Shown in pieces: positions 1 through 8,438 of a DNA stretch of 64,000 nt. Position numbers and translations under genes: made by a program. The DNA is from Methylophaga sp. OBS3 (lineage in GTDB: Bacteria; Pseudomonadota; Gammaproteobacteria; Nitrosococcales; Methylophagaceae): positions 248,001 to 312,000 of the forward strand of contig NZ_JAPDMU010000002.1 of the NCBI RefSeq assembly GCF_026319325.1, written 5' to 3'. The notes below the pieces were generated by a model. The model was not told the DNA's origin. It did not search any database and saw only the letters and a program-made list of their open reading frames with translations. The first letter of the stretch is position 1. The number at the start of each line of letters is the position of its first letter.

Positions 1-317
1 GTGATACGCTCAAAGCACTTTACAAAGTTTTAGAGCAACGCAAACAAGCGGATGCTGACAGCTCTTACGTTGCGAGCTTGTATCAAGCTGGCACCGACAA
101 GATATTAAAAAAACTGGGTGAAGAAGCCACTGAAACCGTTATTGCAGGTAAAGCAGGTGATGCCAGTCAAATCATTTATGAAACGGCGGATCTGTGGTTT
201 CATTCCATGGTTTTATTGGCGCATAATGATATTGATGTTCAGGCCGTACTCGATGAACTCGATCGACGCTTTGGTCTGTCAGGTCTTGAAGAAAAAGCCA
301 ACCGGGGTTCCAAATGA
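1..317 (+). CDS. hisE: Phosphoribosyl-ATP pyrophosphatase, 3' part
   Basis: This is the C-terminal part of HisE, which hydrolyses phosphoribosyl-ATP to phosphoribosyl-AMP in the second step of histidine synthesis. The reading frame is open from base 3 ([14 protein letters not shown]...), so the start codon lies just before the window. The helical MazG-like signature is visible: KKLGEEATE followed by YETADLWFH, whose acidic residues bind Mg2+. The stop overlaps the hinT start by 4 bp. The order hisE-hinT-tatABC is common in gammaproteobacteria. Only a few N-terminal residues are missing. Confidence 0.95.
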   Translation, partial: DTLKALYKVLEQRKQADADSSYVASLYQAGTDKILKKLGEEATETVIAGKAGDASQIIYETADLWFHSMVLLAHNDIDVQAVLDELDRRFGLSGLEEKANRGSK

Positions 318-652
318 GCGACTGTATCTTTTGCAAAATTGTTGCCGGTGAAATTCCATCAAGCAAAGCTTACGAAGACGATTTGCTTTATGTTTTCAAA
401 GACATCAACCCCAAAGCTGATGTCCACCTCCTTGTGATACCTAAAACGCATATTGCTAGATTAGATCACGCTAATGAAACACACAGTGACTTATTGGCAA
501 AGATGCTATTAATCCTGCCTAAAATTGCTGTTTCTCAAGGCTTAAACGACGGTTTTCGCACTATCATCAACACAGGCCCAGGTGGCGGCCAAGAAGTTGA
601 TCATTTACACATTCATCTTCTGGGCGGTGGAAACCTGCCTGGATTTCACTAG
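314..652 (+). CDS. hinT: HIT-family purine nucleoside phosphoramidase
   Basis: This is a cytoplasmic histidine-triad hydrolase of the HinT/PKCI branch (112 aa, the usual length), acting on AMP-lysine and related phosphoramidates. The N-terminal CIFCKI motif carries the zinc-site cysteines found in many bacterial members. The catalytic triad HLHIHLL lies near residues 96-102. The ATG overlaps the hisE stop, so the genes are translationally coupled. The physiological substrate is not known from sequence. Confidence 0.95.
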   Translation: MSDCIFCKIVAGEIPSSKAYEDDLLYVFKDINPKADVHLLVIPKTHIARLDHANETHSDLLAKMLLILPKIAVSQGLNDGFRTIINTGPGGGQEVDHLHIHLLGGGNLPGFH

Positions 653-661
653 GAGCAGCTC

Positions 662-910
662 ATGGGTTTTGGCGGCATCAGTGTTTGGCAGTTACTTATC
701 GTTTTAGTCATCGTAGTACTGCTGTTCGGTACAAAAAAACTACGCTCATTAGGTGGTGACTTGGGTAGTGCAATTCGTAGCTTTAAAAGCTCTTTACGCG
801 ATGGTGAAGAAGATAAGGATAATAAGAGCGATCAACTTCAACATGATGTTGATAACGATTTATCCACAACCAGCAGCCAAAAAGAAAAAGACGCTGATAA
901 AAGTAAATAA
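662..910 (+). CDS. tatA: Twin-arginine translocase subunit TatA
   Basis: TatA (82 aa) forms the protein-conducting assembly for folded, twin-arginine-signal proteins. It has the standard plan: a short N-terminal membrane helix (about residues 6-21), the FGTKKLR hinge, an amphipathic helix ([15 protein letters not shown]) and a charged Lys/Asp/Glu-rich tail. An AGGAG ribosome site lies 6 bp before the ATG. It is first in tatABC. Tat export matters in methylotrophs because many periplasmic cofactor proteins use it (general knowledge). Confidence 0.96.
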   Translation: MGFGGISVWQLLIVLVIVVLLFGTKKLRSLGGDLGSAIRSFKSSLRDGEEDKDNKSDQLQHDVDNDLSTTSSQKEKDADKSK

Positions 911-912
911 CC

Positions 913-1218
913 GTGTTTGATATCGGTTTTTGGGAGTTACTTCTTATCGCGGTAGTCGCACTCGTCGTTGTCGGCCCAGACAGACTGCCACGCTTGGCAA
1001 GAATTACCGGTTTATGGCTTGGCCGTGCCAGTGCACAACTACAGTCAATCAAAAATGAAATTTCTGCTGAGTTACGTGCTGAAGAGCTAAAACAAGCTTT
1101 GCGTAAACCTGAGGATATGCCCGATCTGAATGAAAAAATTGATTTAGATCAGCCAGCAAAAAAAGAATCTAAACGAACAAACAACGACTCAGCAGAAGAT
1201 AACGATGCAAAACGCTGA
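913..1218 (+). CDS. tatB: Twin-arginine translocase subunit TatB
   Basis: TatB (101 aa) pairs with TatC to form the signal-peptide receptor. The start is GTG, two bases after the tatA stop, and gives the canonical [14 protein letters not shown]-terminus. The single membrane helix (about 5-21) contains the diagnostic VGPDRLPR hinge after it. The rest is an amphipathic helix and a charged tail. The 3' end overlaps tatC by 14 bp. At 101 aa it is shorter than E. coli TatB (about 170 aa), but short tails are usual outside enterobacteria. Confidence 0.94.
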   Translation: MFDIGFWELLLIAVVALVVVGPDRLPRLARITGLWLGRASAQLQSIKNEISAELRAEELKQALRKPEDMPDLNEKIDLDQPAKKESKRTNNDSAEDNDAKR

Positions 1219-1963
1219 TCAACAACCACTCATTTCCCATCTGGTTGAGCTACGTGATCGGTTATTGCGTGGCATTTTGGCCATTTTACTGATTGCTGTT
1301 TGTTTACTGCCATTCGCCAACGATTTGTATCTGCTGCTATCTGATCCATTACTCAAACACCTGCCTGAAACCAGCAGCATGATTGCGACCGAAGTGGCAT
1401 CGCCATTTCTAGCACCATTCAAGCTGACCTTAAGCACCGCTATTTTGTTGTCTATGCCCGTCCTGCTTTATCAGCTCTGGTCATTTATCGCGCCAGGCTT
1501 ATATCAACATGAAAAACGCATAGTTTTTCCATTGATGTTCGCAAGTACCGTCCTATTTGTCCTGGGTATTTTGTTTGCTTATTTTGTGGTGTTTCCACTG
1601 ATGTTTGGTTTTTTAACCCAAGCCGCACCAGAGGGTGTCGCGGTAATGACTGATATCAGCCATTACCTTAATTTCGTTTTAAAACTATTTTTTGCCTTTG
1701 GTTTTGCATTTGAAGTGCCGATCGTAACGCTATTGCTCATATGGACAGGAATTACAACTAGACACAGCCTCAAAGAAAAACGGCCTTACGTTATCGTTGG
1801 TGCCTTTGTTATAGGCATGCTTCTGACACCACCAGATGTGATTTCTCAAAGCCTTTTGGCGCTACCTATGTGGCTGCTATTTGAATTAGGTTTGTTTTGT
1901 GCTCGGTTTCTACCGAAAAAAAACGAAGAGACTGAGTCGTCAGAAACAGAAGACGGCGACTAA
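1205..1963 (+). CDS. tatC: Sec-independent translocase subunit TatC
   Basis: TatC (252 aa) is the polytopic core of the Tat receptor, with six predicted membrane helices. The conserved N-terminal cytoplasmic motif [12 protein letters not shown] is at residues 10-21. The first periplasmic loop ends in FLAPFKLTL. The conserved [10 protein letters not shown] segment lies near residue 207. The acidic C-terminus ends next to the convergent pentapeptide gene, with which it overlaps by 4 bp. Confidence 0.96.
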   Translation: MQNADQQPLISHLVELRDRLLRGILAILLIAVCLLPFANDLYLLLSDPLLKHLPETSSMIATEVASPFLAPFKLTLSTAILLSMPVLLYQLWSFIAPGLYQHEKRIVFPLMFASTVLFVLGILFAYFVVFPLMFGFLTQAAPEGVAVMTDISHYLNFVLKLFFAFGFAFEVPIVTLLLIWTGITTRHSLKEKRPYVIVGAFVIGMLLTPPDVISQSLLALPMWLLFELGLFCARFLPKKNEETESSETEDGD

Positions 1964-2304
1964 CTCGAGTAGCGCATTCGCGTACCATGCTGTAGTGAGA
2001 GCGTTATTTCTTCAGGGCTAAGTTCTTTGGGGAAGTAAACACCTGAAATTTTAGCGCCATGAATGCTTGCGCCTTCCAGACCCTTACAACCTCTAAAATC
2101 GATGCCCCTAAGATCTGCCTGTCTCAAATAAGCATTCGAGAGATCCAGCTTGTCAGCATTAAGTCCTTGAAGGTTCATATGTCTGAAATCACAACCGGTG
2201 AGATCTGCTACCTCGCCAGCAGCAACACGCTGGTTAAACTGTTCAATCTGTCCATCACGTAACAGACGGTACAATGGATCGTGCGAAATAATCGGTGCTG
2301 CCAT
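1960..2304 (-). CDS. Pentapeptide-repeat protein
   Basis: This 114-aa protein has a short N-terminal helical part and then a right-handed beta-helix type repeat block. Roughly residues 35-92 read as A(D/N)LXX units: [40 protein letters not shown]. No catalytic motif is visible, so the molecular role is unknown. It follows the small gene at 2310-2558 by 5 bp and is probably cotranscribed with it. It converges on tatC with overlapping stop codons. Confidence 0.8.
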   Translation of the reverse strand: MAAPIISHDPLYRLLRDGQIEQFNQRVAAGEVADLTGCDFRHMNLQGLNADKLDLSNAYLRQADLRGIDFRGCKGLEGASIHGAKISGVYFPKELSPEEITLSLQHGTRMRYSS

Positions 2305-2309
2305 ACTGT

Positions 2310-2558
2310 TTACGCCGTCAAGTCGATAGTGCCGCCTGGGTTATCAGGATTAAATCCTGACGCCACAGCTTCTTCACTAGCATTAACCACCAGGGCATTA
2401 CTCAAGGCTGTTGGTCCCTGTTCTTGAGATAGCGTGGTATTACTGGTTTCTTCTACTTGTTGATTTTGTGTTTGCTGTCCCACTTGACGATCATCGTTGT
2501 TAAGTGGATTGGTCAAAGTAGGTTGGCCAGCAAAAGGGGCAATACCTGGAATTTCCAT
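2310..2558 (-). CDS. Small hypothetical protein, low complexity
   Basis: This is an 82-aa polar, Asn/Gln/Thr-rich protein with no signal peptide or membrane helix. It starts MEIPGIAPFAG and ends in NPDNPGGTIDLTA, which looks like a conserved tail. I chose the ATG at 2558 because AAGGAG lies 6 bp upstream. A longer in-frame extension to 2633 has no ribosome site. It probably forms a two-gene operon with the downstream pentapeptide protein. I do not recognise the family. Confidence 0.65.
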   Translation of the reverse strand: MEIPGIAPFAGQPTLTNPLNNDDRQVGQQTQNQQVEETSNTTLSQEQGPTALSNALVVNASEEAVASGFNPDNPGGTIDLTA

Positions 2559-2736
2559 AATAAACTCCTTAATAACGTTTTCACGTCTTAGTAAATTTAT
2601 CTTAACACCAAATTCAGTTAAATACTGCAACATACGTTGATAAGAAAAATCCTTTCACTCTCATAACTTAGCACTAGTATCACGGAAATTTTGTGATATT
2701 GTTGGCTTAGACCTTAATGTTTAAGGATTAACGTTG

Positions 2737-3690
2737 ATGTGCCTGTTCAATCGCTTGTTATGGGCCTTTGGAACCAGCTTCATTCTCATCAGCAGTCTGC
2801 TAGTAATGAGTTGTAAGCCGGCAAATGAGCCCACACTAAAAGTTGGCAATATTCCATGGGCTGGCTACGAGGTTCTCCATCTTGCTCGCGCTTTAGATTT
2901 ATACCCTGAAGATCGAATCAAACTGATTGAACTTAGCTCTTCTACGGAAACCTTGCGAGCGCTACGTCATGGACAGCTGGATGTTGGCGCTTTGACTTTA
3001 GACGAAGTGTTACGACTCTCTGAACAGATAGACGATTTACAGATCCTATTAATTACAGATATCTCAAATGGTGCTGACAAAATTATTGGCGGCCCCAACG
3101 TCAACAAACTCAGTGATCTGAAGGGTAAACGCATCGGCGTCGAAGAAGGTGCCGTCGGTGCCTATCTATTATTCCAAGCACTGCAAAAAGCAGAGCTTAC
3201 AGTGGATGATATTACGGTCGTTCCCTCTACGGTTAACCAACACTTTTCATTGATGCAAAAACGTCAGATTGATGCGGTTGTTACCTTTGACCCAACAGGC
3301 TACAAATTACAAGAACTAGGCTACAAACTTCTGATTGACAGCCAACACATAGACAGCAAAATCATGGATGTTTTGGTCGCTCGAAAAAGTGTTTTACAAA
3401 CGCATCCTGAGTCACTTCAATTACTCATCGATAATTATTGGCCAGCACTAGACTATTTAAAACAACACCCCAAAGAAGCCCACTCCATTATTGCCCCCAG
3501 ACTTGGCGTTAGCGTTAGCCAATTAGGAAGTTTATACCAACAACTTATCCTGCCAGATAAGCAGGAGAGCCAGCGTATTATGGAAACCGCTTTACCAAGC
3601 TATATTCAGCAAACTGGGGAGTTTTTGTTGCAGCAAGGGTTATTAACCCAAATTCCAGATAGTCCTTCATTGCTGCCAAACTATGAATAA
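2737..3690 (+). CDS. ABC-type substrate-binding lipoprotein (NMT1/TauA-like)
   Basis: This is a 317-aa periplasmic binding protein of the NrtA/SsuA/TauA/ThiY type. An N-terminal hydrophobic stretch ends in a lipobox (LLVMSC, Cys near residue 26), so it should be lipid-anchored. The motifs VGNIPWAGYE and GKRIGVEEGAVGAYLL are typical of the fold. No permease or ATPase gene is nearby. Its stop overlaps by 8 bp the start of a PAS/GGDEF/EAL protein, which suggests a sensory rather than transport role (inference). The ATG at 2737 follows AAGGA; a TTG at 2734 is an alternative. Confidence 0.85.
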   Translation: MCLFNRLLWAFGTSFILISSLLVMSCKPANEPTLKVGNIPWAGYEVLHLARALDLYPEDRIKLIELSSSTETLRALRHGQLDVGALTLDEVLRLSEQIDDLQILLITDISNGADKIIGGPNVNKLSDLKGKRIGVEEGAVGAYLLFQALQKAELTVDDITVVPSTVNQHFSLMQKRQIDAVVTFDPTGYKLQELGYKLLIDSQHIDSKIMDVLVARKSVLQTHPESLQLLIDNYWPALDYLKQHPKEAHSIIAPRLGVSVSQLGSLYQQLILPDKQESQRIMETALPSYIQQTGEFLLQQGLLTQIPDSPSLLPNYE

Positions 3691-6600
3691 ACCGTCACCT
3701 ATTGATACGTTCCGGTTAGCGTTATGGATCCCGACTATTGTCGTGGTGATGTTTTTAATTATTTCCGGTTTTCAGGCACGTTATGAATACAAAGAACGCA
3801 TCGAGTTAATAACTGAAAATGCACAAACACATCTCTATGAGAGCGCATTACAGCTTGCCCATACACTCGAGTATGCGCTCGCTAATCAACAGTTAGAACA
3901 AGTTCAAAGTGCTATTTCAGGTTTTGTTCTCGGTGACAGTGCACAACTTGCCGTATTAGTGAATAGTGAAGGGCGGGTAAGTTATAGCTCTCAATTTGCA
4001 TGGAAACATCTTGCTGCTGAAGATATTTTTGATTCGACCCAACGTGACTTATTGGCTAACAGCAATAATTTTCATGACATTCAACAGTATGCCGATGATG
4101 GACGCTTATTAGTTGCTGTTCCTCTTAATTTAACCGAAAAGCCATTACTCACCTCAAATCACCACCCACCTGTTCTCATTTTAGAAAGTGATGTCAGTCA
4201 CCAACTAGCGCAAGCTGGTCATCAATCTATACAGCAAACGTTGCCTTCCTTATTTCTATTTTTATTGGCAACCCTATTATTTATTACCATCATTCAGTCC
4301 ATAGCTGTAAAGCCGATTCAGGTTTTAAAAGGACTCGCTAAACAGCTCCATCAGCAAAATTTTGACCTGCATAATCCATTAAGAGGTAACACTGAGCAAA
4401 CCGCGGTTGGTGATGTGCTGGTGAATACCGGCAAGCAACTCAAACAATATATTGCTGACGTCACTGATCGTGAACAACGCTTACACATCACATTGCAATC
4501 CATCGGTGATGCCGTGATTGTGACTGATGCTAATGGCCTTATCACACGCATTAACCCTGTTGCTTGTCGATTAACAGGTTGGACAGAAGGCCAAGCTCTC
4601 GGCCAATCATTGATGAGTGTGTTTGATATATACAACGCCAATAACAATGAACCTATCGAGAATCCTGTTAGCAAAGTTCTTGAAACTGGCGATGTTGTTG
4701 AGCTCAGCAACAGTACTTTGCTATTAGCTCGAGATGGCACCAGATACCATATTTCTGATAGTGCCGCGCCTATTCGCTCAACAGCAGAACCTGATGCGCC
4801 TATTCTTGGAGTGATATTGGTTTTTCAAGATGTCTCAAAACAATATCAACTTCGCCAAGAGCTCAAACAATCGGTCGACTTTTTACAGAGCATGCTACGT
4901 GTTAGCCCAAGTGTGACTTATGTATTAGATATTCTGCCTGGCCCTGTATTTCGCCTTAGTTATGTCACAGAATCCGTAGAAGGGATTACGGGTATTAGTG
5001 CTGACTTTTGGTTAAAAAATCCCCACAACTGGCAACAACATATTCACCCGGAAGATGCCGCTCAGGTCATGGAAACCCTGCAACGAGCGTTGAATAACGA
5101 TAAACCTGTCAGTAATAGATTCCGTTTTAAACATAAAGATGGTCATTATCTATATGTTCAAGACTGCTTAAGTGCCAGTCAAACGCAAGAGGGTATGACG
5201 CAAATCGTTGGTGTGGTTCTAGACACTAGTGAGCAACAGCACATGCTGGCTGAGAATATGTTGCTTGGGGATATTCTTGAACGCTCGCTTAATGAAATTT
5301 ATATCGTTGATGCAGAAACGATGCTATTTACTCGCGTTAATCAAGGAGCAAGAAAAAATCTTGGTTATAGCATGGAAGAACTCCAAACCATGACGCCGTT
5401 GGATATAACGCGTGATATTTCACATGAACAGATGTTGGAGATTCTTGAACCACTTACCTCTCAAGAACAACCTAGACTACAGTTTGAAGCCCAACATTGG
5501 CGAAAAGATGGTTCAACTTATCCGGTGAGTGTTTCAATACAATCTGATTTTTATGATGATCGAAAAGTCTATGTCGCCATCATTGATGACATCAGTGAAC
5601 GAAAACAAACTGAGCAAGCACTTAATCTTGCCAATATGGTGTTCAAAAATAGTAATGAAGGCATCATTATTACCAATGCCGAAAACCGTATTATCCGAGT
5701 TAATGCCGCTTTCACCGATATGACCGGTTATGACGAGTCGGAAGTGCTAGAGCAAAATCCAAATTTACTGAAGTCTGGCAAACATGGCCTGCACTTCTAC
5801 GAAAACCTTTGGGAATCACTAAAACAAGAAGGTCGTTGGTCTGGGGAAATTTATAACCGACGTAAAAACGGTGAAATTTATCTGCAGTGGTTATCTATCA
5901 CTCAAGTCAATAACCAAGATGGACACTGTCAAAATTTCGTGGCGATCATGTCGGATATCACCAAATATCGCGAAGCTGAGCAACGTATTAACTTTTTAGC
6001 CCATCACGATGTACTCACCAAGCTTCCAAACCGTGCTTTACTTAGTGATCGCATTCGTCAGGCAGTAATTACCAATGATCGATATGGGCAAAAACTGGCT
6101 TTACTTTATTTAGACCTAGATCGTTTTAAATTTATTAACGACAGTCTTGGGCACGCTGTCGGTGACTTACTACTTATCTCGGTTGCTGAAAAGCTTAAAA
6201 AACAAATGCGAGATCAAGACACTGTCTGTCGAACAGGTGGTGATGAATTTATTATTTTGCTACCAGACACCGATGCTGATGGTGCTGCACACGTTGCCCA
6301 AAAGCTCATTGAGAAAATGACTGAGCCATTTGAAATTGAAGACAATCAATTATTTATTACGCTTTCAATTGGCATCAGTATTTACCCCGATAATGGTAAA
6401 GATCCTGAAACGCTCAATAAACATGCCGATACCGCTATGTATCGCGCTAAACACGCTGGTCGAAACCAATATCAGTTCTTCACAGAAGAAATGCATTCAC
6501 AGATCATCCATAAACTGGAACTGGAACATGCATTACGTTTTGCCCTAAGCCGTGAACAGCTCTATTTAGCCTACCAACCGCAAGTTGATCTTACGTCCAA

Positions 6601-7288
6601 TAAAATCAGTGGCGCTGAAGTTTTACTTCGCTGGCACTACCCTCCAGTAGGTGACATTTCTCCTTTAGAATTTATTCCTGTCGCCGAAGAGACAGGCATG
6701 ATTAATCCTATTGGTCACTGGATATTGGACACCGCCATTGGCCAATGTAAAAAATGGTATGACGATGGTCATCAAGATTTAGTTATGGCTATCAACATAT
6801 CAGCCGTGCAGTTTAATAACCCAATGTTAGTCAGTACCATCGTAGAGCTACTTGAAACGCACAATCTTCCCCCGAAAAACCTCGAGCTAGAAATCACTGA
6901 GTCGGTCGCCATGTTTAATATGGATCTCACCATTAAACAAATGCAGGCCATGGCTGCTGCAGGAATTCGGTTATCGTTGGATGACTTTGGAACAGGTTAT
7001 TCTTCGTTGAGTTATCTGAAAAAATTTCCGATCAATAAACTCAAAATCGATCAAAGCTTTGTTTTTGACATGCTTGATGATCCTGATGATGCCGCGATTG
7101 TTGATGCCGTGATAACGCTGGCACATTCACTGGGATTAAAAACACTCGCTGAAGGGGTTGAAACCCATGATCACCTTCTAGCCTTAAAAGAAAAAGGCTG
7201 CGATCTCATGCAAGGTTTTTATTTTAGTAAACCGATCTCTGCTGAAGATTTCGAAAACATGTTAGTTGCACAAACTGAAAACAGGTAA
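3683..7288 (+). CDS. PAS-GGDEF-EAL cyclic-di-GMP sensor protein
   Basis: This 1201-aa membrane protein combines diguanylate cyclase and c-di-GMP phosphodiesterase modules. It has membrane helices near 13-30 and 188-207 with a periplasmic sensor region between. A HAMP-like segment (about 208-262) and four PAS domains (about 265-385, 400-515, 525-640, 645-765) follow. The GGDEF domain (770-935) has an intact GGDEF motif at 852-856. The EAL domain (945-1195) reads EVL at the signature but keeps DDFGTGYSS. Both activities may be present. Translational coupling to the binding lipoprotein suggests ligand-dependent control (inference). Confidence 0.93.
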   Translation: MNKPSPIDTFRLALWIPTIVVVMFLIISGFQARYEYKERIELITENAQTHLYESALQLAHTLEYALANQQLEQVQSAISGFVLGDSAQLAVLVNSEGRVSYSSQFAWKHLAAEDIFDSTQRDLLANSNNFHDIQQYADDGRLLVAVPLNLTEKPLLTSNHHPPVLILESDVSHQLAQAGHQSIQQTLPSLFLFLLATLLFITIIQSIAVKPIQVLKGLAKQLHQQNFDLHNPLRGNTEQTAVGDVLVNTGKQLKQYIADVTDREQRLHITLQSIGDAVIVTDANGLITRINPVACRLTGWTEGQALGQSLMSVFDIYNANNNEPIENPVSKVLETGDVVELSNSTLLLARDGTRYHISDSAAPIRSTAEPDAPILGVILVFQDVSKQYQLRQELKQSVDFLQSMLRVSPSVTYVLDILPGPVFRLSYVTESVEGITGISADFWLKNPHNWQQHIHPEDAAQVMETLQRALNNDKPVSNRFRFKHKDGHYLYVQDCLSASQTQEGMTQIVGVVLDTSEQQHMLAENMLLGDILERSLNEIYIVDAETMLFTRVNQGARKNLGYSMEELQTMTPLDITRDISHEQMLEILEPLTSQEQPRLQFEAQHWRKDGSTYPVSVSIQSDFYDDRKVYVAIIDDISERKQTEQALNLANMVFKNSNEGIIITNAENRIIRVNAAFTDMTGYDESEVLEQNPNLLKSGKHGLHFYENLWESLKQEGRWSGEIYNRRKNGEIYLQWLSITQVNNQDGHCQNFVAIMSDITKYREAEQRINFLAHHDVLTKLPNRALLSDRIRQAVITNDRYGQKLALLYLDLDRFKFINDSLGHAVGDLLLISVAEKLKKQMRDQDTVCRTGGDEFIILLPDTDADGAAHVAQKLIEKMTEPFEIEDNQLFITLSIGISIYPDNGKDPETLNKHADTAMYRAKHAGRNQYQFFTEEMHSQIIHKLELEHALRFALSREQLYLAYQPQVDLTSNKISGAEVLLRWHYPPVGDISPLEFIPVAEETGMINPIGHWILDTAIGQCKKWYDDGHQDLVMAINISAVQFNNPMLVSTIVELLETHNLPPKNLELEITESVAMFNMDLTIKQMQAMAAAGIRLSLDDFGTGYSSLSYLKKFPINKLKIDQSFVFDMLDDPDDAAIVDAVITLAHSLGLKTLAEGVETHDHLLALKEKGCDLMQGFYFSKPISAEDFENMLVAQTENR

Positions 7289-7299
7289 AGGAGCCTTTT

Positions 7300-7533
7300 A
7301 TGCGCCAACAACAAGTCGATCAAATTGAAGTATTACTTCACTTCAACCTAGACAGTACATTACAAGGAATCAAAATCCATCATGATGCGCGTCAAGGTTT
7401 AGTTGATGCAGCCAAACAACTTCATGAATTAGGTCTTATCAGTAACGAAGATGGTGGTTATCTCACCGAACTCGGACATAAAGCCGCTGAACACTTACAA
7501 CAAGCACTTCGTATTATGAAACCTATCAATTAA
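7300..7533 (+). CDS. TIGR02647-like small protein
   Basis: This 77-aa protein resembles the conserved TIGR02647 family of gammaproteobacteria, recalled from sequence pattern only. It appears to be a small winged-helix-like all-helical protein, with LVDAAKQLHELGLISNEDGG then YLTELGHKAAEHLQ. AAGGAG stands 7 bp before the ATG. It is 11 bp downstream of the c-di-GMP sensor gene and overlaps the convergent folA stop by 8 bp. Its function is unknown. Confidence 0.75.
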   Translation: MRQQQVDQIEVLLHFNLDSTLQGIKIHHDARQGLVDAAKQLHELGLISNEDGGYLTELGHKAAEHLQQALRIMKPIN

Positions 7534-8014
7534 TACGCTGATAAATTTCAAAACAGTAGTCATACTGGTTTTTACTGTCTGCTTGATGTTTTTCTTGCGA
7601 CAGTAACTGCCAGTCTGACCAGTTAATCTCAGGAAACCAGGTATCACCCTCAAGTGATGCCTGAACACGTGTTAAATAAAGCTTATCTGCCTTGGGCAAC
7701 AACTGTTCATACAAAGACGCTCCGCCCATCAACATCACTTCTTCCTCATCAATACACATGTTTAATGCTGAATCAGGATCGGCCGCTAATTCACAACCTT
7801 CAGCGGGCTGAAAATCAGCCTGACGAGTCACAACAATGTTTCGTCTTCCAGGTAAGGCTCTACCAATCGACTCATGCGTATTACGGCCCATGATCAACGG
7901 TTTGCCCATCGTAGTACGTTTAAAAAACTGTAAGTCCGCAGATAACCGCCAAGGCAAGTCATTATCACGACCTATTAATCGATTTTCATCCATCGCAACA
8001 ATTATCGATAACAT
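7526..8014 (-). CDS. folA: Dihydrofolate reductase
   Basis: FolA reduces dihydrofolate to tetrahydrofolate with NADPH. The protein is about 162 aa, the standard length. Hallmarks are the N-terminal IIVAMDENRLIGRDNDLPW, the TTMGKPLIMGRNTHESIGR cofactor segment and a C-terminal half with MLMGGASLYEQ. I prefer the second ATG (8014), because AGGGG sits 6 bp before it, while the ATG at 8020 would abut that sequence. It is divergent from priA across a 424-bp gap with DnaA boxes. Confidence 0.96.
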   Translation of the reverse strand: MLSIIVAMDENRLIGRDNDLPWRLSADLQFFKRTTMGKPLIMGRNTHESIGRALPGRRNIVVTRQADFQPAEGCELAADPDSALNMCIDEEEVMLMGGASLYEQLLPKADKLYLTRVQASLEGDTWFPEINWSDWQLLSQEKHQADSKNQYDYCFEIYQRIN

Positions 8015-8438
8015 TTTCATCCCCTAAAACAGCTGCGACAGCATAACAGTTATACACCGCTGGCAAAGCTTTCACCTGTTTACAAAAGTGTTAAACCAAC
8101 ATTTTCAAACAACGATAAGCTTAAATTCCAGATCATCACTAAATTAAATTTAATATTTAAATTCAAACACTTAAACAAAAATCCAATATTGCATAAAGTC
8201 TGTACAAGATCGGTATGGTTGGTAGAACATTAGGGATCATAACCTGTGGATAAAATTCCCTGTGGATAACTCACATAATTATCCACAAGCAATCAATGTC
8301 GCAAAACGAAAGTTACCCACAGGTAAAATAGCTGTTAAGTTGTTAATTTAAATCAGCTAAACAAATTTATCCCAATATTCACAGGCATAAAACATTAACA
8401 TCATAAAACTCTTTCTATCTCTTTACTTGTATTGATTA
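8015..8438. other. folA-priA intergenic region with DnaA-box cluster (candidate oriC)
   Basis: This gap carries no gene. Three perfect 9-mer DnaA boxes are seen: TGTGGATAA at 8245-8253 and 8261-8269, and TTATCCACA at 8279-8287. Two one-mismatch boxes follow at 8313-8321 (TTACCCACA) and 8375-8383 (ATATTCACA). On the left, 8140-8163 is 24 bases of A/T only. On the right, two CTCTTT repeats lie 10 bp apart at 8410-8425. GATC occurs at 8131, 8208 and 8235. This resembles an oriC or a DnaA-regulated or DnaA-titrating site. The alternatives cannot be separated without genome-wide skew data. Confidence 0.6.

Noticed and set aside
1-3. GTG at base 1 as the hisE start
   Set aside because: It is in a different frame from HisE, which is open from base 3 and begins before the window.
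4351-4740. A 129-codon minus-strand frame
   Set aside because: It is antisense to the c-di-GMP sensor gene, with no ribosome site or recognisable domain.
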